Shown piece by piece: positions 40,512 to 49,644 of a stretch of 64,000 bases of DNA. The notes below the pieces were generated by a model. That model made no database searches, had not been told where the DNA came from, and saw only the letters and a list, made by a program, of their open reading frames with translations. Origin of the DNA: Lysobacter sp. (GTDB lineage Bacteria; Pseudomonadota; Gammaproteobacteria; Xanthomonadales; Xanthomonadaceae). The stretch is from positions 1 to 64,000 of the forward strand of contig WYBC01000039.1 of NCBI GenBank assembly GCA_011526085.1. Direction: 5' to 3'. Each line of letters opens with the position of its first letter. Positions within the stretch are counted from its first letter, which is position 1. The position numbers and the translations under genes were made by a program.

Positions 40512-41063
40512 ATGGGCAACCACGAACTCACCGGACTCTCCACCCGCTGGCTGGGCAAGGCCTGGGAACATGCGACCGCCGCCGAACGCGCGGTGCTGAC
40601 CCAGATGCATCGGCGGGAACGCACGACGCGGGCGCCCGCGATCGCCGGCGAGGACGACCGCACCTTCGGCGAACGCGTCGCCGATGCGGTCGCGCGACTG
40701 GGCGGCTCATGGACGTTCATCGGAATGTTCATGGTCTTTCTTGCGGCCTGGGTGACGACGAACGTCTGGCTGCTGCGCGCGCACCCGTTCGATCCCTATC
40801 CCTTCATCTTCCTCAATCTGCTGCTGTCGATGCTCGCGGCGCTGCAGGCGCCGGTGATCATGATGAGCCAGAACCGGCATGCGGAGCGCGACCGCGAAGC
40901 CGCCGAACACGATTACCAGGTCAATCTGAAGGCCGAACTGGAAATCATGGCGCTGCACGACAAGCTCGACCAGCTGCGGGTGGAGCAGCTGGAGAAGATC
41001 CTCGTCGCGCAGGGCGAACAGATCGCGCTGCTGCAGCAATTACTCGGAGCGCGGCACGGGTGA
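40512..41063 (+). CDS. DUF1003 membrane protein
   Basis: 183 aa. After a charged N-terminus with helices, two membrane segments (GSWTFIGMFMVFLAAWV, FPFIFLNLLLSMLAALQ) and the conserved DUF1003 motif APVIMMSQNRHAERDREAAEHDYQVN, then a coiled-coil tail (LHDKLDQLRVEQLEKILVAQGEQIALLQQLL). DUF1003 proteins are widespread, of unknown function. The gene is divergent from rluE (66 bases between the starts). Confidence 0.9.
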   Translation: MGNHELTGLSTRWLGKAWEHATAAERAVLTQMHRRERTTRAPAIAGEDDRTFGERVADAVARLGGSWTFIGMFMVFLAAWVTTNVWLLRAHPFDPYPFIFLNLLLSMLAALQAPVIMMSQNRHAERDREAAEHDYQVNLKAELEIMALHDKLDQLRVEQLEKILVAQGEQIALLQQLLGARHG

Positions 41064-41146
41064 ATGCCGGGGCTCGTTGAAGCGAACGCACCGGTCATCC
41101 GTTTCCGCCGGCCGCGCGCGCGGCCGGCAAATCGTGTCCCGTCCCG

Positions 41147-42022
41147 TCACTTCCGGGCGGGCTTGCGGAACCGCAGGGTCATCCGGTCGCTTTCGCCGAT
41201 GGCCTGATACTTCTGCGCTTCTTCCGGATCGTGGCGGTTGGTCGGCGGCAGCGTCCAGACGCCGTTGGGATGATCGGCGGTGTCCTTCGGATTGGCGTTG
41301 ATCTCGCTGCGCGCTTCGAGTTCGAAGCCGGCCCTGGTGGCCAGTTCGATCACCATCGTCTCGGTGAGATAGCCCGACTTCTTCATCGTTTCGAGGTCGG
41401 TGCCCGGCTTGGCGCGATGGTCGACCACGCCCAGCGTGCCGCCCGGCTTCAGCGCAGCGTAGAACGCGGCGAAATAACCGTCGACGGTGCCGCCGGCGAC
41501 CCAGTTGTGGACGTTGCGGAAGGTCAGCACGGTATCCGCCGTGCCCGGCGCCGCGAACACCGGCTGCTTCGGGTCGAAACCGGCGATGCGGGCGCGATCG
41601 AACTGCGCCGGATGCTGCGCGAGCCGCGCCTTCAGCGCGTCCATCGTCTTCTGCTGGTTGTCGCGACTGCGGCCTTCCGGCACGGCCGCCGGATCGACGA
41701 GCGCGGCGATGTAGGTGCCGTCCTCGCGCAGATACGGGGCGAGAATCTCGCTGTACCAGCCGCCGCCGCCGGGGGTGATCTCGACCACGGTCTGGTCCGG
41801 CGCCACCTCGAAGAAGCGCAGGGTGTCGCGCGGATGGCGGTACGCATCGCGCGCGGCGTTCTTCGGGTCGCGCCACGCGCCGGCGATGGCCGCGTCGAGC
41901 GTGAAGGTCGACGCCGTGGCCTGTTCGGCCTTGTCGGCAGCGTTCGATTGCGCGGTCGCGCACCCCGCCATCAACGGCAGGGCAAGCAGCAGCGAAACGG
42001 CGAGGCGGGAAATCGCGGGCAT
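41147..42022 (-). CDS. Lipoprotein with SAM-methyltransferase fold (COG4798-like)
   Basis: 291 aa. A lipoprotein signal ends LMAGC (C21), so the protein should sit at the periplasmic side. The following domain has the class I methyltransferase pattern: motif I VVEITPGGGGWYSEIL, an acidic DRARIAGFDPK, TADTVLTFRNVHNW for motif IV, then ALKPGGTLGVVDHRAK. Exported methyltransferases of this sort (COG4798) exist in many Proteobacteria; the periplasm lacks a known SAM supply, so the reaction is unclear. The start has GGAACACCGCC upstream. Confidence 0.88.
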   Translation of the reverse strand: MPAISRLAVSLLLALPLMAGCATAQSNAADKAEQATASTFTLDAAIAGAWRDPKNAARDAYRHPRDTLRFFEVAPDQTVVEITPGGGGWYSEILAPYLREDGTYIAALVDPAAVPEGRSRDNQQKTMDALKARLAQHPAQFDRARIAGFDPKQPVFAAPGTADTVLTFRNVHNWVAGGTVDGYFAAFYAALKPGGTLGVVDHRAKPGTDLETMKKSGYLTETMVIELATRAGFELEARSEINANPKDTADHPNGVWTLPPTNRHDPEEAQKYQAIGESDRMTLRFRKPARK

Positions 42023-42270
42023 GGCGGTGTTCCGGTGGGGGGAATGCCGGCGATTCTCCGCGATGCACCGCACACCCGCCAGTGTTTGGCCGACCGGTCA
42101 GGTGACAGCGGTGACAGCCGTGGAATTGTGCAGCGCATCAAAAATCGGCAGCCTATGCTGCGTTGCAACATGAAGCTGCAACGTTCCAATGCCAAAGATG
42201 TCCGGTCTCACGACGCATCGAAGGAATCGCAGGCGCACCGCGCCTTTCACCCCACACAGGAAGACAGACC

Positions 42271-42486
42271 ATGTTCCGTTGCACCTGGCTTTACGCCCCC
42301 CGCGAGCGTCCGCTCGCCACCCGGCTCTACACCCGCACTTACGGCCGCACCTATGGCCGCCGTCCGGTGGAGACCGATCAACCCACATCGCTGCCGCGCG
42401 AGCTGCACCTCAGCGACTCGCCCGCCGCGATGGCCCCGACCCACAACCGCGAAGCCCTCGCGAACATCGGATCGCTGGCCGCCTGA
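42271..42486 (+). CDS. Small basic hypothetical protein upstream of the terminator array
   Basis: 71 aa, with an AGGAAGACAGACC start context. It has a Tyr/Arg-rich half (ATRLYTRTYGRTYGRRP) and an acidic/Ala-rich half. No family recognised. It may be a distant relative of the small protein at 44843-45052: both have a PR-x-R element, a YGR run, a D-x-P turn and an Ala-rich end. Both flank aceK. An unusual terminator array follows it. Confidence 0.6.
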   Translation: MFRCTWLYAPRERPLATRLYTRTYGRTYGRRPVETDQPTSLPRELHLSDSPAAMAPTHNREALANIGSLAA

Positions 42487-42600
42487 ACCCGCCTTTCGGC
42501 GGGTTCATTTCTTTGTGCTCCGCCTTTCGGCGGGTTCACTACTTTTGCGATCCACCTTTCGGCGGGTTCACTTTTTGGGATCCGCGTCGGCGCGGATCGT
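42486..42600. terminator. Array of three CCTTTCGGCGGGTTCA hairpins plus a GATCCGCG hairpin
   Basis: Three imperfect copies of a GCC-TTTC-GGC hairpin, each ending GGCGGGTTCA, start near 42488, 42520 and 42551, so the period is 31-32 bases. The last is followed by CACTTTTTGG. A fourth hairpin, GATCCGCG (42579-42586) with CGCGGATC (42591-42598), comes next and has GTTGTTTT after it. The array separates the small plus gene from the convergent aceK and probably stops transcripts from both sides. Tandem amplification is likely. Confidence 0.85.
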
Positions 42601-42605
42601 TGTTT

Positions 42606-44327
42606 TCAGCGGGACGTCAACCTCACGGCGTCCGGATACGGCGGCACATCGAAGTGCTCGCCCGCAGCCAGCCGGGCCTGTACATCCCGCCACCAGAGCG
42701 GATCGAAGATCTCGCCATGCACCGCGCGCAGCCGCGCGCGCAGCGCGGGGGCGATCCCCAGGAACTGCGGGAACAATTCCGGGAACACATCGTCGGCGCC
42801 GGCGTACAACCATTCGTCCAGCGGCCGCGTCTCGTCTTCTTCGCGCATGGCAGGTACCGCGCGAAACCGGCATTCCTCGACCAGACACAGCTCGTCGTAG
42901 TCATAGAACAACACCCGGCCATGGCGGCTCACGCCGAAATTCTTCAGCAGCAGATCGCCCGGAAAAATGTTGCTGCGCGCGAGATCCTTGATCGCCTGGC
43001 CGTAGTCGAGCACCGCGCGTTCGGCGGCGGGCACCGCGGATTCGCGCACGTACAGATCCAGCGGCCGCACCCGACGTTCCACGTAGCAATGGCGGATCAG
43101 CACTTCGTCGCCGTTCAACTGCACGGTCTGCGCGCATTCGCTCAACAATTCCTGCAGCGCCGCCGACGCGAACTGCCGTTTCGGAAACCGCAGACGCAGG
43201 AATTCCTGCGCATCGACCAGCCGGCCGATGCGATCGCGACGGAACACGAGCCGGTATTTCTCCTCGACTTCGGCGCGCACCATGTCCTTTGGATAGGCGA
43301 AGCGGTCGCGGATCAGTTTGAACACCACCGGATACCCGCGCGGCGTGAACACCGCCATCACCATTCCGCGCTCGCCGTCGGCCAGCACCAGTTCCTCGTC
43401 CGGATGCTCCGCGAGATGGCGGAACACCTGGCGATAACGCTCGGTCTTGCCCTGCTTGATCCGGCCGACCACGGTGAACAGTTCGTCCAGCGGTTTGCGC
43501 GGCAGCAGCTGATGCAGGAAGGCGACGACATCGCCGACCCGCGCGAGGTCGGCATGGAAATGACTGCGCGAGAAACCGAACAGGATCGAGATCTGCTGAT
43601 CGTCGACGATCACCGCATCGGCACGCACGCCGGCGATGTCGCTCACCAGCGCGACCACCACCGGATAAGTTGCACCCGAGGCGCCGTGCGCGCGTCCGAC
43701 CAGATACGCGCGCCGTTCGCGATAGAACGGCGTGCGCAGCATCGAGACACCGATCACGCCGCGCGATCGCAAGGCCTCCGCCACCGCGCCCGCGCTGGCC
43801 TCCAGATCGGCCCAGCCGTTGCCGTACGCGAGCGCGCGGAAGATCTCGCGCCACACCCCGACCCCATCCTCGTCGAACGCGTGGTGGCGCAATTCGCCGG
43901 GACATGCGGGGTCGCCGGTCGGCACGATCTCCAGGGCGAGGAATTCCACGTCCGGCGCCACGCCATCGATCTGGAAGAACCGGCGGACCAGCGAGTTGTA
44001 GAAGGTCTTGTAGAGCTCACGATCGGGTCGCGCCGCGATGCGCGCGGCATACGCCGGCAGGATCGCGCGCCACAACGGGCGCGAACGCACGCGTTCCTCC
44101 AGCAACGCTTCCAGCCCCGACAGGGTTTCGCGCACGCATTGTTCGTACAGATCGATCCGGGCGGTGGCGTCGGTCTGGGCGTGCTTCCAGTCGCGACGCT
44201 CGAATCGCCGGCGCGCGCGACGGGTGATGTCGGAGAAGCGCGCGTTGTAGTCGTCGAAACCGCCGGCGATCAGCGTCGCCGCGCGTTGCGCGGTGTCGGA
44301 AACCGGAGCGGCGGGCGGCAGCGACAT
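42606..44327 (-). CDS. aceK: Isocitrate dehydrogenase kinase/phosphatase AceK
   Basis: 573 aa, E. coli AceK is 578. Characteristic blocks: FYNSLVRRFFQIDG, VAFLHQLLPRKPLDELFTVVGRIKQGKTERYR, GERGMVMAVFTPRGYPVVFKLIRDRFAYPK, VFYDYDELCLVEE-like (LFYDYDELCLVEECRFR). The ATP-binding kinase and the phosphatase share one active site. It phosphorylates Icd at the serine in GGGIRSLNV (S112 in the product of 18873-20201), diverting isocitrate to the glyoxylate shunt during growth on acetate. The ATG at 44327 (MSLPP) is preferred over the one 18 bases upstream. aceA/aceB are not here, unlike in E. coli. Confidence 0.95.
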   Translation of the reverse strand: MSLPPAAPVSDTAQRAATLIAGGFDDYNARFSDITRRARRRFERRDWKHAQTDATARIDLYEQCVRETLSGLEALLEERVRSRPLWRAILPAYAARIAARPDRELYKTFYNSLVRRFFQIDGVAPDVEFLALEIVPTGDPACPGELRHHAFDEDGVGVWREIFRALAYGNGWADLEASAGAVAEALRSRGVIGVSMLRTPFYRERRAYLVGRAHGASGATYPVVVALVSDIAGVRADAVIVDDQQISILFGFSRSHFHADLARVGDVVAFLHQLLPRKPLDELFTVVGRIKQGKTERYRQVFRHLAEHPDEELVLADGERGMVMAVFTPRGYPVVFKLIRDRFAYPKDMVRAEVEEKYRLVFRRDRIGRLVDAQEFLRLRFPKRQFASAALQELLSECAQTVQLNGDEVLIRHCYVERRVRPLDLYVRESAVPAAERAVLDYGQAIKDLARSNIFPGDLLLKNFGVSRHGRVLFYDYDELCLVEECRFRAVPAMREEDETRPLDEWLYAGADDVFPELFPQFLGIAPALRARLRAVHGEIFDPLWWRDVQARLAAGEHFDVPPYPDAVRLTSR

Positions 44328-44842
44328 GAGGGCAGTGTACGTCAATGCGGGCCGCGCAATCGCAGTCCGTGAGACCTCGAAGTCCTATCATTCCTCCCAT
44401 GACGAAAACACGAAAATCCCGTTAAAACAAGGGTTTTTCGAGGGGACGATCTCCCGGTCCGGACGCGCTGCGGATCGACGCCGTCGCAGTCCGCGAGACG
44501 GGCTCGGGAGACACTGATCGTCCGGTTCGCAGGGATGCGCCAGGAACAGGAAACGCCGCGACGCAGCCGCAGAGGCGCGGGCGGGAAAGACGTTTCCGGG
44601 CACAAGGATGTGCCGCCGGGCACCCCGACGAATCCCCGTCCATCGCGCCCCGACACGCCGATTCGCGCCGCAGGCGCATCGGCGTCCCCGCACAGCCGTC
44701 GCGCAAGGCGGCGGCATCCGACGCATGCACCGCGACCGGCCACGGTTTGTCGCGTGCGTGCCGCATGCCGCGAGCCCGCACGTCGATCGCAAACCACGTT
44801 GATCACCGCACATTCCCCCGCACCCTGTCCAAGGAGAGACCC
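44328..44842. other. 515-base intergenic region without a supported gene
   Basis: I find no credible gene. The minus frame 44388-44813 (rich in Arg/Cys, biased composition) and plus frame 44535-44867 look like shadows of GC-rich sequence. The right end carries the AAGGAGAGACCC site of the small gene at 44843. A loose AAAATCCC...GGGTTTTT pair around 44415-44440 could end an aceK-side transcript, but mismatches are high. Confidence 0.6.
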
Positions 44843-45052
44843 ATGCAATTGTTCAAGACCGAAATGATCTTCCTCCATCCGCCCCGAACCCGGCAGGAGT
44901 ACGGTGTTCGCGCGTTGCGCTACGGCCGGCGCGTATCGCGGTATCCGGCAGATGCCGATCTGCCGCGGTTGTCGGACGGACTGCTGCGTACGCATGCGCA
45001 GGACGTCGCCACCGCGATCGAAACACCGGTGCGCGTGGACCGCGCGGCGTGA
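44843..45052 (+). CDS. Small basic hypothetical protein between aceK and the TonB-domain lipoprotein
   Basis: 69 aa, clear AAGGAGAG site and own terminator. Rich in Arg and Tyr in the first half (RTRQEYGVRALRYGRRVSRYP), acidic and Ala-rich in the second. No family. Weakly similar in layout to the 71-aa protein at 42271-42486. Small size and strong RBS suggest it is a real, well expressed peptide. Confidence 0.65.
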   Translation: MQLFKTEMIFLHPPRTRQEYGVRALRYGRRVSRYPADADLPRLSDGLLRTHAQDVATAIETPVRVDRAA

Positions 45053-45086
45053 AGGGATCGCGAACGAGGATCCATCCGCTCCAAAG

Positions 45087-45112
45087 AAAAACCCGGCTTG
45101 CGCCGGGTTTTT
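45087..45112 (+). terminator. Rho-independent terminator, bidirectional
   Basis: AAAAACCCGGC (45087-45097) with GCCGGGTTTTT (45102-45112), loop TTGC. Perfect 11-bp stem with A and T tracts, 35 bases past the small gene. It can also serve the convergent TonB-domain gene. Confidence 0.9.
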
Positions 45113-45226
45113 CGTGAGCTCGTCGTGCGATCCGTGGCGACGCGGTGCGGGAGTCGAGGCTCCCGCCCGCACATCCATGTCCGTGCCTTCGGCAGGCGCG
45201 CGGCAATGCCGCGCAAGCAGCCTGCC

Positions 45227-46285
45227 TCAGCCGCCCGGTTTGAAGCCGATGGTGCGGCGCGTGGTGACCGGCGAAGCCACCGGCTGATAGCGCCAACGCT
45301 TGACCGCGGCGACCGCTTCGCGATCGAACACGCGCGGCGGGTTGCCGCGCACGACGCGGGCGCTGCTGACCGAGCCGTCGGTGGCGACGGTGAATTCGAC
45401 CAGCACTTCGCCCGACGTTCCCGCGCGCAGCGCTTCCGGCGGATAACGCGGCGGCGGCGTGCTGATCGCGCGCAGGTCGCTGGCGGTGGCGGCGGCAGGC
45501 TGCGCGGCGGCGGCGCGCTGCGCGGCTTCGCGTTCCGCCGCTTCGCGCTGGGCGGCTTCGCGCTGCGCGGCGGCACGCTGGGCGGCTTCGCGGTCGGCGG
45601 CTTCGCGCTGCGCCTGGGCGGCGGCGGCCTGCTGCTGTTGCTGCTGCTGGGCAAGCCGTTCCGCGGCCTGGCGCTGGGTTTCTTCCTGCGCCTTCTTGCG
45701 GTCCTCTTCGAGCTTGGCCAGGCGCGCCTTCTCCGCTTCGGCATCGACTTCCTGCTGCTGCTGACGCTGGGCGAAGCTCGCCTGGGCATCGGTGAGCGAC
45801 TGCTTCAGGCGCGGCAGCGCCGGTGCGGTCTTGTCGGTTTTTTCCATCAGCGCATACAGGCGCTGGGCCTCGGCGAAATCGTCGCGGGCGATGCTCTGCT
45901 CGGCGGCGATCAGCGCATAGGGCATCAGATCGGTCAGCGCGCTGGCGACCGCAGCGTCGTTCGGCTGCTTGTCCCGCAGGGCGAGGTAATACTCCATCGC
46001 GTTGTTGCCGGAAGGCGCGTACATGCGCTGCTCGGCCTGGGCGGCACGGGCCGCTTCGCGCAGCTGGTCCACGCTCATCGCGGCGACCTGGGCCGAAACG
46101 GCCTGGGCGGGCGCCTGCGTGGTCGGGGCAGCGGCCTCGGGCGCGGCGGCGGCATCGTCGGTCGCCGGCTTGTCGCCACCGCAGGCCGCGATGGCCAGGA
46201 CCAGTGCCGCGGACAGCGCGGCGGTACGCACGGCGTTCCGGAACGGGGGATTCAGAGATTTGGCGGTGTCTTGGGCGGCGGACAT
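45227..46285 (-). CDS. Lipoprotein with coiled-coil stalk and TonB C-terminal domain
   Basis: 352 aa. The signal ends IAACGG (C35), so it is probably a lipoprotein. A helical or TPR-like segment (about 75-165) is followed by a long Gln/Ala/Arg/Glu heptad-like stalk (about 165-265; REAAQREAAERE). A TonB C-terminal domain (about 275-352) reads PPRYPPEALRAGTSGEVLVEFTVATDGSVSSARVVRG. Classical TonB has an inner-membrane helix in place of the lipobox, so this is atypical. Energy-transducer annotation is from the C-terminus only. Confidence 0.85.
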   Translation of the reverse strand: MSAAQDTAKSLNPPFRNAVRTAALSAALVLAIAACGGDKPATDDAAAAPEAAAPTTQAPAQAVSAQVAAMSVDQLREAARAAQAEQRMYAPSGNNAMEYYLALRDKQPNDAAVASALTDLMPYALIAAEQSIARDDFAEAQRLYALMEKTDKTAPALPRLKQSLTDAQASFAQRQQQQEVDAEAEKARLAKLEEDRKKAQEETQRQAAERLAQQQQQQQAAAAQAQREAADREAAQRAAAQREAAQREAAEREAAQRAAAAQPAAATASDLRAISTPPPRYPPEALRAGTSGEVLVEFTVATDGSVSSARVVRGNPPRVFDREAVAAVKRWRYQPVASPVTTRRTIGFKPGG

Positions 46286-46384
46286 CACGTTGGTTTCCTG
46301 CAGGCTGGTCTTGGTTTGCAAGCACATCCTGTGCCAGCGCACCCCCTGTCGCGCACGCCCGCATCCCCCGGGCGGCTTCGTTGT

Positions 46385-47719
46385 CTACTTTCCGATACAG
46401 AAACGCGAAAAAATGTGACCGAGTAAGTCGTCCGGAGCCACCCGGCCGGTGATTTCCCCCAGGCTGTCGTGGGCGGCGCGCAACGATTCGGCGGTCAGCT
46501 CCAGCATATCCGCTTCCAGCTGTTGCCGCGCAGCGGCCAATTCATGACGCGCACGGCGCAAGGCGTCCACTTGACGCCCGCGCGCGCTGAACGCGCCTTC
46601 GGCGCCTTCGGCCTCCAGACCCGCCAACGCGCGCAGGCGGGCGTGCAGCGCATCCAGACCGGCGCCGGTGCGGGCCGAAACCCAGACCGCGTCGGCGGTG
46701 TCCGCCGGCGGACCGGGCAGCAGGTCGGCCTTGTTCATCACCCACAGTCGCTGCGGCACCCCGGCGATGGCCGCGGCGACCGCGTCCCGTCCCGCCGCGA
46801 CATCGCGCGCATCCAGGACCACGATGGCCAGATCGGCGCGGGTCAATTCCGATTCGGCGCGACGCATGCCCTCGCGTTCGATCGCATCGCCGCCGGCGCG
46901 CAGGCCGGCGGTGTCGACCAGGGTCAGCTCCACGCCATCGACGCGCACGGTTTCGCGCAGCAGGTCGCGGGTGGTGCCGGCGATGTCGCTGACGATGGCG
47001 CGTTCGCTGCCGGCCAACGCATTCAGCAGCGAACTCTTGCCGGCGTTGGGCGGGCCGACGATCACCGCATGCAGACCATCGCGCAGCTTCTGCCCGCGTT
47101 CGGCCTCCACCAGCAGCGCATCGAGATCCGCCGCCGCCTGTGCCAGCCCGGCGCGCAGCTGCGCGCCGCCGAGCGTGTCGAGCGGTTCGTCGACGAAATC
47201 GATCGCCGCCTCGACATGCACCCGCAGTCCGAGCAGCGCATCGGCCAAGGCATCCACCCGTCGCGAGAACACGCCGTCGAGCGATCGCCGTGCCGCGCGG
47301 GCCGCGCGCGCATCGCCGGCCGCGATCAGGTCGGCCACCGCCTCCGCCTGTGCCAGGTCGAGCTTGCCGTTGAGGAAGGCGCGTTCGCTGAACTCACCCG
47401 GCCGCGCCATCCGCGCGCCCAGCGCACAGCAGCGGTCGAGCAATGCGCGCAGGACCGCCGGGCTGCCGTGGGCCTGCAGCTCCACCACATCCTCGCCGGT
47501 GTAACTCGCGGGTGCGCGGAAATACAGGGCGATGCCATCGTCCAGGGTCTCGCCATGCGCGTCGTGGAACCGGGCATGGTGCGCGAAACGCTGCTTCAAT
47601 CGTCTGCCGCAGAGGATTTCAGCGATCTCGCGCGCACGCACGCCGGACACGCGCACGACGCCAACACCACCGGCTCCGGCAGCGGTGGCGACGGCGGCGA
47701 TGGTGTCTTTGCTGTGCAT
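46385..47719 (-). CDS. mnmE: tRNA modification GTPase MnmE
   Basis: 444 aa. Order of domains: N-terminal folate-binding part ([25 protein letters not shown]), helical domain, then a G domain with G1 [10 protein letters not shown]2 TT of GTTRD, G3 DTAG, G4 NKAD. The C-terminal FCIGK is the conserved Cys motif. With MnmG it installs the cmnm5 group on wobble uridine (U34). It follows yidC at 224 bases with a terminator between, so it likely uses its own promoter. The rpmH-rnpA-yidC-mnmE order is conserved in Gammaproteobacteria. Confidence 0.97.
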   Translation of the reverse strand: MHSKDTIAAVATAAGAGGVGVVRVSGVRAREIAEILCGRRLKQRFAHHARFHDAHGETLDDGIALYFRAPASYTGEDVVELQAHGSPAVLRALLDRCCALGARMARPGEFSERAFLNGKLDLAQAEAVADLIAAGDARAARAARRSLDGVFSRRVDALADALLGLRVHVEAAIDFVDEPLDTLGGAQLRAGLAQAAADLDALLVEAERGQKLRDGLHAVIVGPPNAGKSSLLNALAGSERAIVSDIAGTTRDLLRETVRVDGVELTLVDTAGLRAGGDAIEREGMRRAESELTRADLAIVVLDARDVAAGRDAVAAAIAGVPQRLWVMNKADLLPGPPADTADAVWVSARTGAGLDALHARLRALAGLEAEGAEGAFSARGRQVDALRRARHELAAARQQLEADMLELTAESLRAAHDSLGEITGRVAPDDLLGHIFSRFCIGK

Positions 47720-47893
47720 GGGTTGGCGCGGGTTCTCGGACGGAAATGCCGGCCCTTAGGATCGCAGGGATTGGGGGAGTGAGTGAAGCGATGGTTCATG
47801 GTGGATGGCCTCGTGGGGTGAGGCTGCCCATGTTCCGCATCCGGCGCAGACGCGATGCAAGGCATCACGTTACTCCTTCGCTTCGAGAAAGAC

Positions 47894-47917
47894 GAAGCCC
47901 GCCTTTCGGCGGGCTTC
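47894..47917. terminator. Hairpin after yidC
   Basis: GAAGCCCGCC-TTTC-GGCGGGCTTC, a perfect 10-bp stem. The minus strand continues GTCTTTCTCG, so a weak T tract is there. It lies 26 bases past the yidC stop. Confidence 0.8.
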
Positions 47918-47943
47918 GTCGTCGGATCGGCGCGGGTCCTGCG

Positions 47944-49644
47944 TCAGGACTTGGCGACGGTCTGCGTGGACTTGTCGCCGTAGAGCCGCATCATCCACCA
48001 CTGCTGCAGCATGCCCAGGGTGCCGTTGGTGACCCAGTACAGCACCAGGCCGGCGGGGAAGAACGCGAACATCACGCCGAAGATGATCGGCATCATCTGG
48101 AACATGCGCTGCTGGATCGGGTCCACACCGACCATCGGCGTCATCTTCTGCGTGAACCACATCACCGCGGCGTTGATCACCGGCAGGATGAAGAACGGAT
48201 CGCGCGCGGTGAGGTCCTGGATCCACAGCATCCACGGCGCCTGGCGCAGTTCCACCGATTCGATCAGCACCCAGTACAGCGCGAGGAACACCGGCATCTG
48301 GATCAGGATCGGCAGACAGCCACCGGCCGGGTTGATCTTCTCTTTCTTGTACAGCTCCAGCATCGCCATCTGGAACTTCTGCTTGTCGTCGCCGTAGCGT
48401 TCCTTGAGCTGCTGGATGCGCGGCTGGAACTTGCGCATCTTCGCCATCGACTTGTACTGCGCGGCGGACAGCGGATACAGCGCGAGCTTGATCAGCAGCA
48501 CCAGCAGGATGATCGCGAAACCCCAGTTGTGCGTCAGCTTGTGCAACTGCGCCAGCAGCCAGTGGATCGGCTTGGCGAGGAACGTGAAGATGCCGTAATC
48601 GAGCGTGAGGTCGAAACCCGGCGCCTGTGCGGCCAGCTTTTCCTGCAGTTTCGGGCCCATCCACAGTTTGGCTTCGGTGCTGGTCTGGGTGCCCGGGGCC
48701 ACGGTGAACTGCGGACCGGTCGCGTTGATGCCGTACATGTCGGCGCCCTGCGCCAGCTCGTAATTCGCCTTCTGATCGGTCTGCGGAATCCAGGCGGCGA
48801 AGAAGTAGTGCTGCAGCAGCGCGATCCAGCCGCCCTGGACGTTCTTCGCATCGATCTGTTCGATCTGTTCGTCGTCGAGGAACGCGTCGTAGCCGCGCTT
48901 CTCGTATTTTTCCGCCGGTGTGTACCAGGCGGCGCCGCTGAACGCGAACGTCTCCGGGTTGAACATGCTGCGCTTGAAATCGTGCGGCAGGCGCGTGAGC
49001 TGGCGATAGACATAGCCGGTCCACGGCTTGGCGCCGCGATTGACGATCTCGTCGCGCACCTTCAGCGCATATTCGCCGCGCGCGAGGGTGTAGGTGCGGC
49101 GGATGGTCACGCCGTCCGCACCGGTCCATACGAAGCGCGCGCTGACGTCCTTGGCGCCGTCGGCCAGACGCAGATCGGTGGCGGACTGTTCGGCGACGAA
49201 GCCGCCGTTGTGGCCGGGTGCGCCCTGGTCGCTGGTCCAGCCGCTCTGCGCGATGTAGAAATTCTTCGGCGTGTCGTCGAACAGACGCACCTGCGGCGCA
49301 TCGGGCGCGCGGCTGGTGCGGTAATTCAACAGCTCCGCGCGGCGCACGTTGCCGCCGTCGAGGACGATGCGCAGCACGTCATTGGTGAGCGTGAAGGTCG
49401 GCGCCGCGGCTTCCGCGGCCGGGGTCGCCGCCATCGCCGGCTGTCCCTGCGCGGTCGGTACGGTTGCCGACGGCACGGCACCCGCGAGCGTCGGCGCCGG
49501 CAGGCCCTGCGGCTGGGTGGTCGGCATGGTGACCTGGGTCGCGGCCGCCTGCGCCGGTTGGCGCTGCTCCTTGTTCCATTCCATCCACAGGATGATCGCC
49601 ACGAGAATCCAGGCGAAGATCAGAAAGGTGCGCAGTTGATTCAT
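47944..49644 (-). CDS. yidC: Membrane protein insertase YidC
   Basis: 566 aa, with the N-terminal membrane anchor (FLIFAWILVAIILWMEWN), a large periplasmic beta-domain (about 75-345) and five C-terminal transmembrane helices. This is the gammaproteobacterial type. The conserved core around LIKLALYPLSAAQYKSMAKM and GGCLPILIQMPVFLALYW is intact. It inserts membrane proteins with or without SecYEG. Its ATG overlaps the rnpA stop as ATGA. A yidD gene, usually between these two, is absent. Confidence 0.97.
   Translation of the reverse strand: MNQLRTFLIFAWILVAIILWMEWNKEQRQPAQAAATQVTMPTTQPQGLPAPTLAGAVPSATVPTAQGQPAMAATPAAEAAAPTFTLTNDVLRIVLDGGNVRRAELLNYRTSRAPDAPQVRLFDDTPKNFYIAQSGWTSDQGAPGHNGGFVAEQSATDLRLADGAKDVSARFVWTGADGVTIRRTYTLARGEYALKVRDEIVNRGAKPWTGYVYRQLTRLPHDFKRSMFNPETFAFSGAAWYTPAEKYEKRGYDAFLDDEQIEQIDAKNVQGGWIALLQHYFFAAWIPQTDQKANYELAQGADMYGINATGPQFTVAPGTQTSTEAKLWMGPKLQEKLAAQAPGFDLTLDYGIFTFLAKPIHWLLAQLHKLTHNWGFAIILLVLLIKLALYPLSAAQYKSMAKMRKFQPRIQQLKERYGDDKQKFQMAMLELYKKEKINPAGGCLPILIQMPVFLALYWVLIESVELRQAPWMLWIQDLTARDPFFILPVINAAVMWFTQKMTPMVGVDPIQQRMFQMMPIIFGVMFAFFPAGLVLYWVTNGTLGMLQQWWMMRLYGDKSTQTVAKS

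Noticed and set aside
44388-44813. 141-codon minus frame beside aceK
   Set aside because: Biased, no RBS, no domain; region best treated as non-coding.
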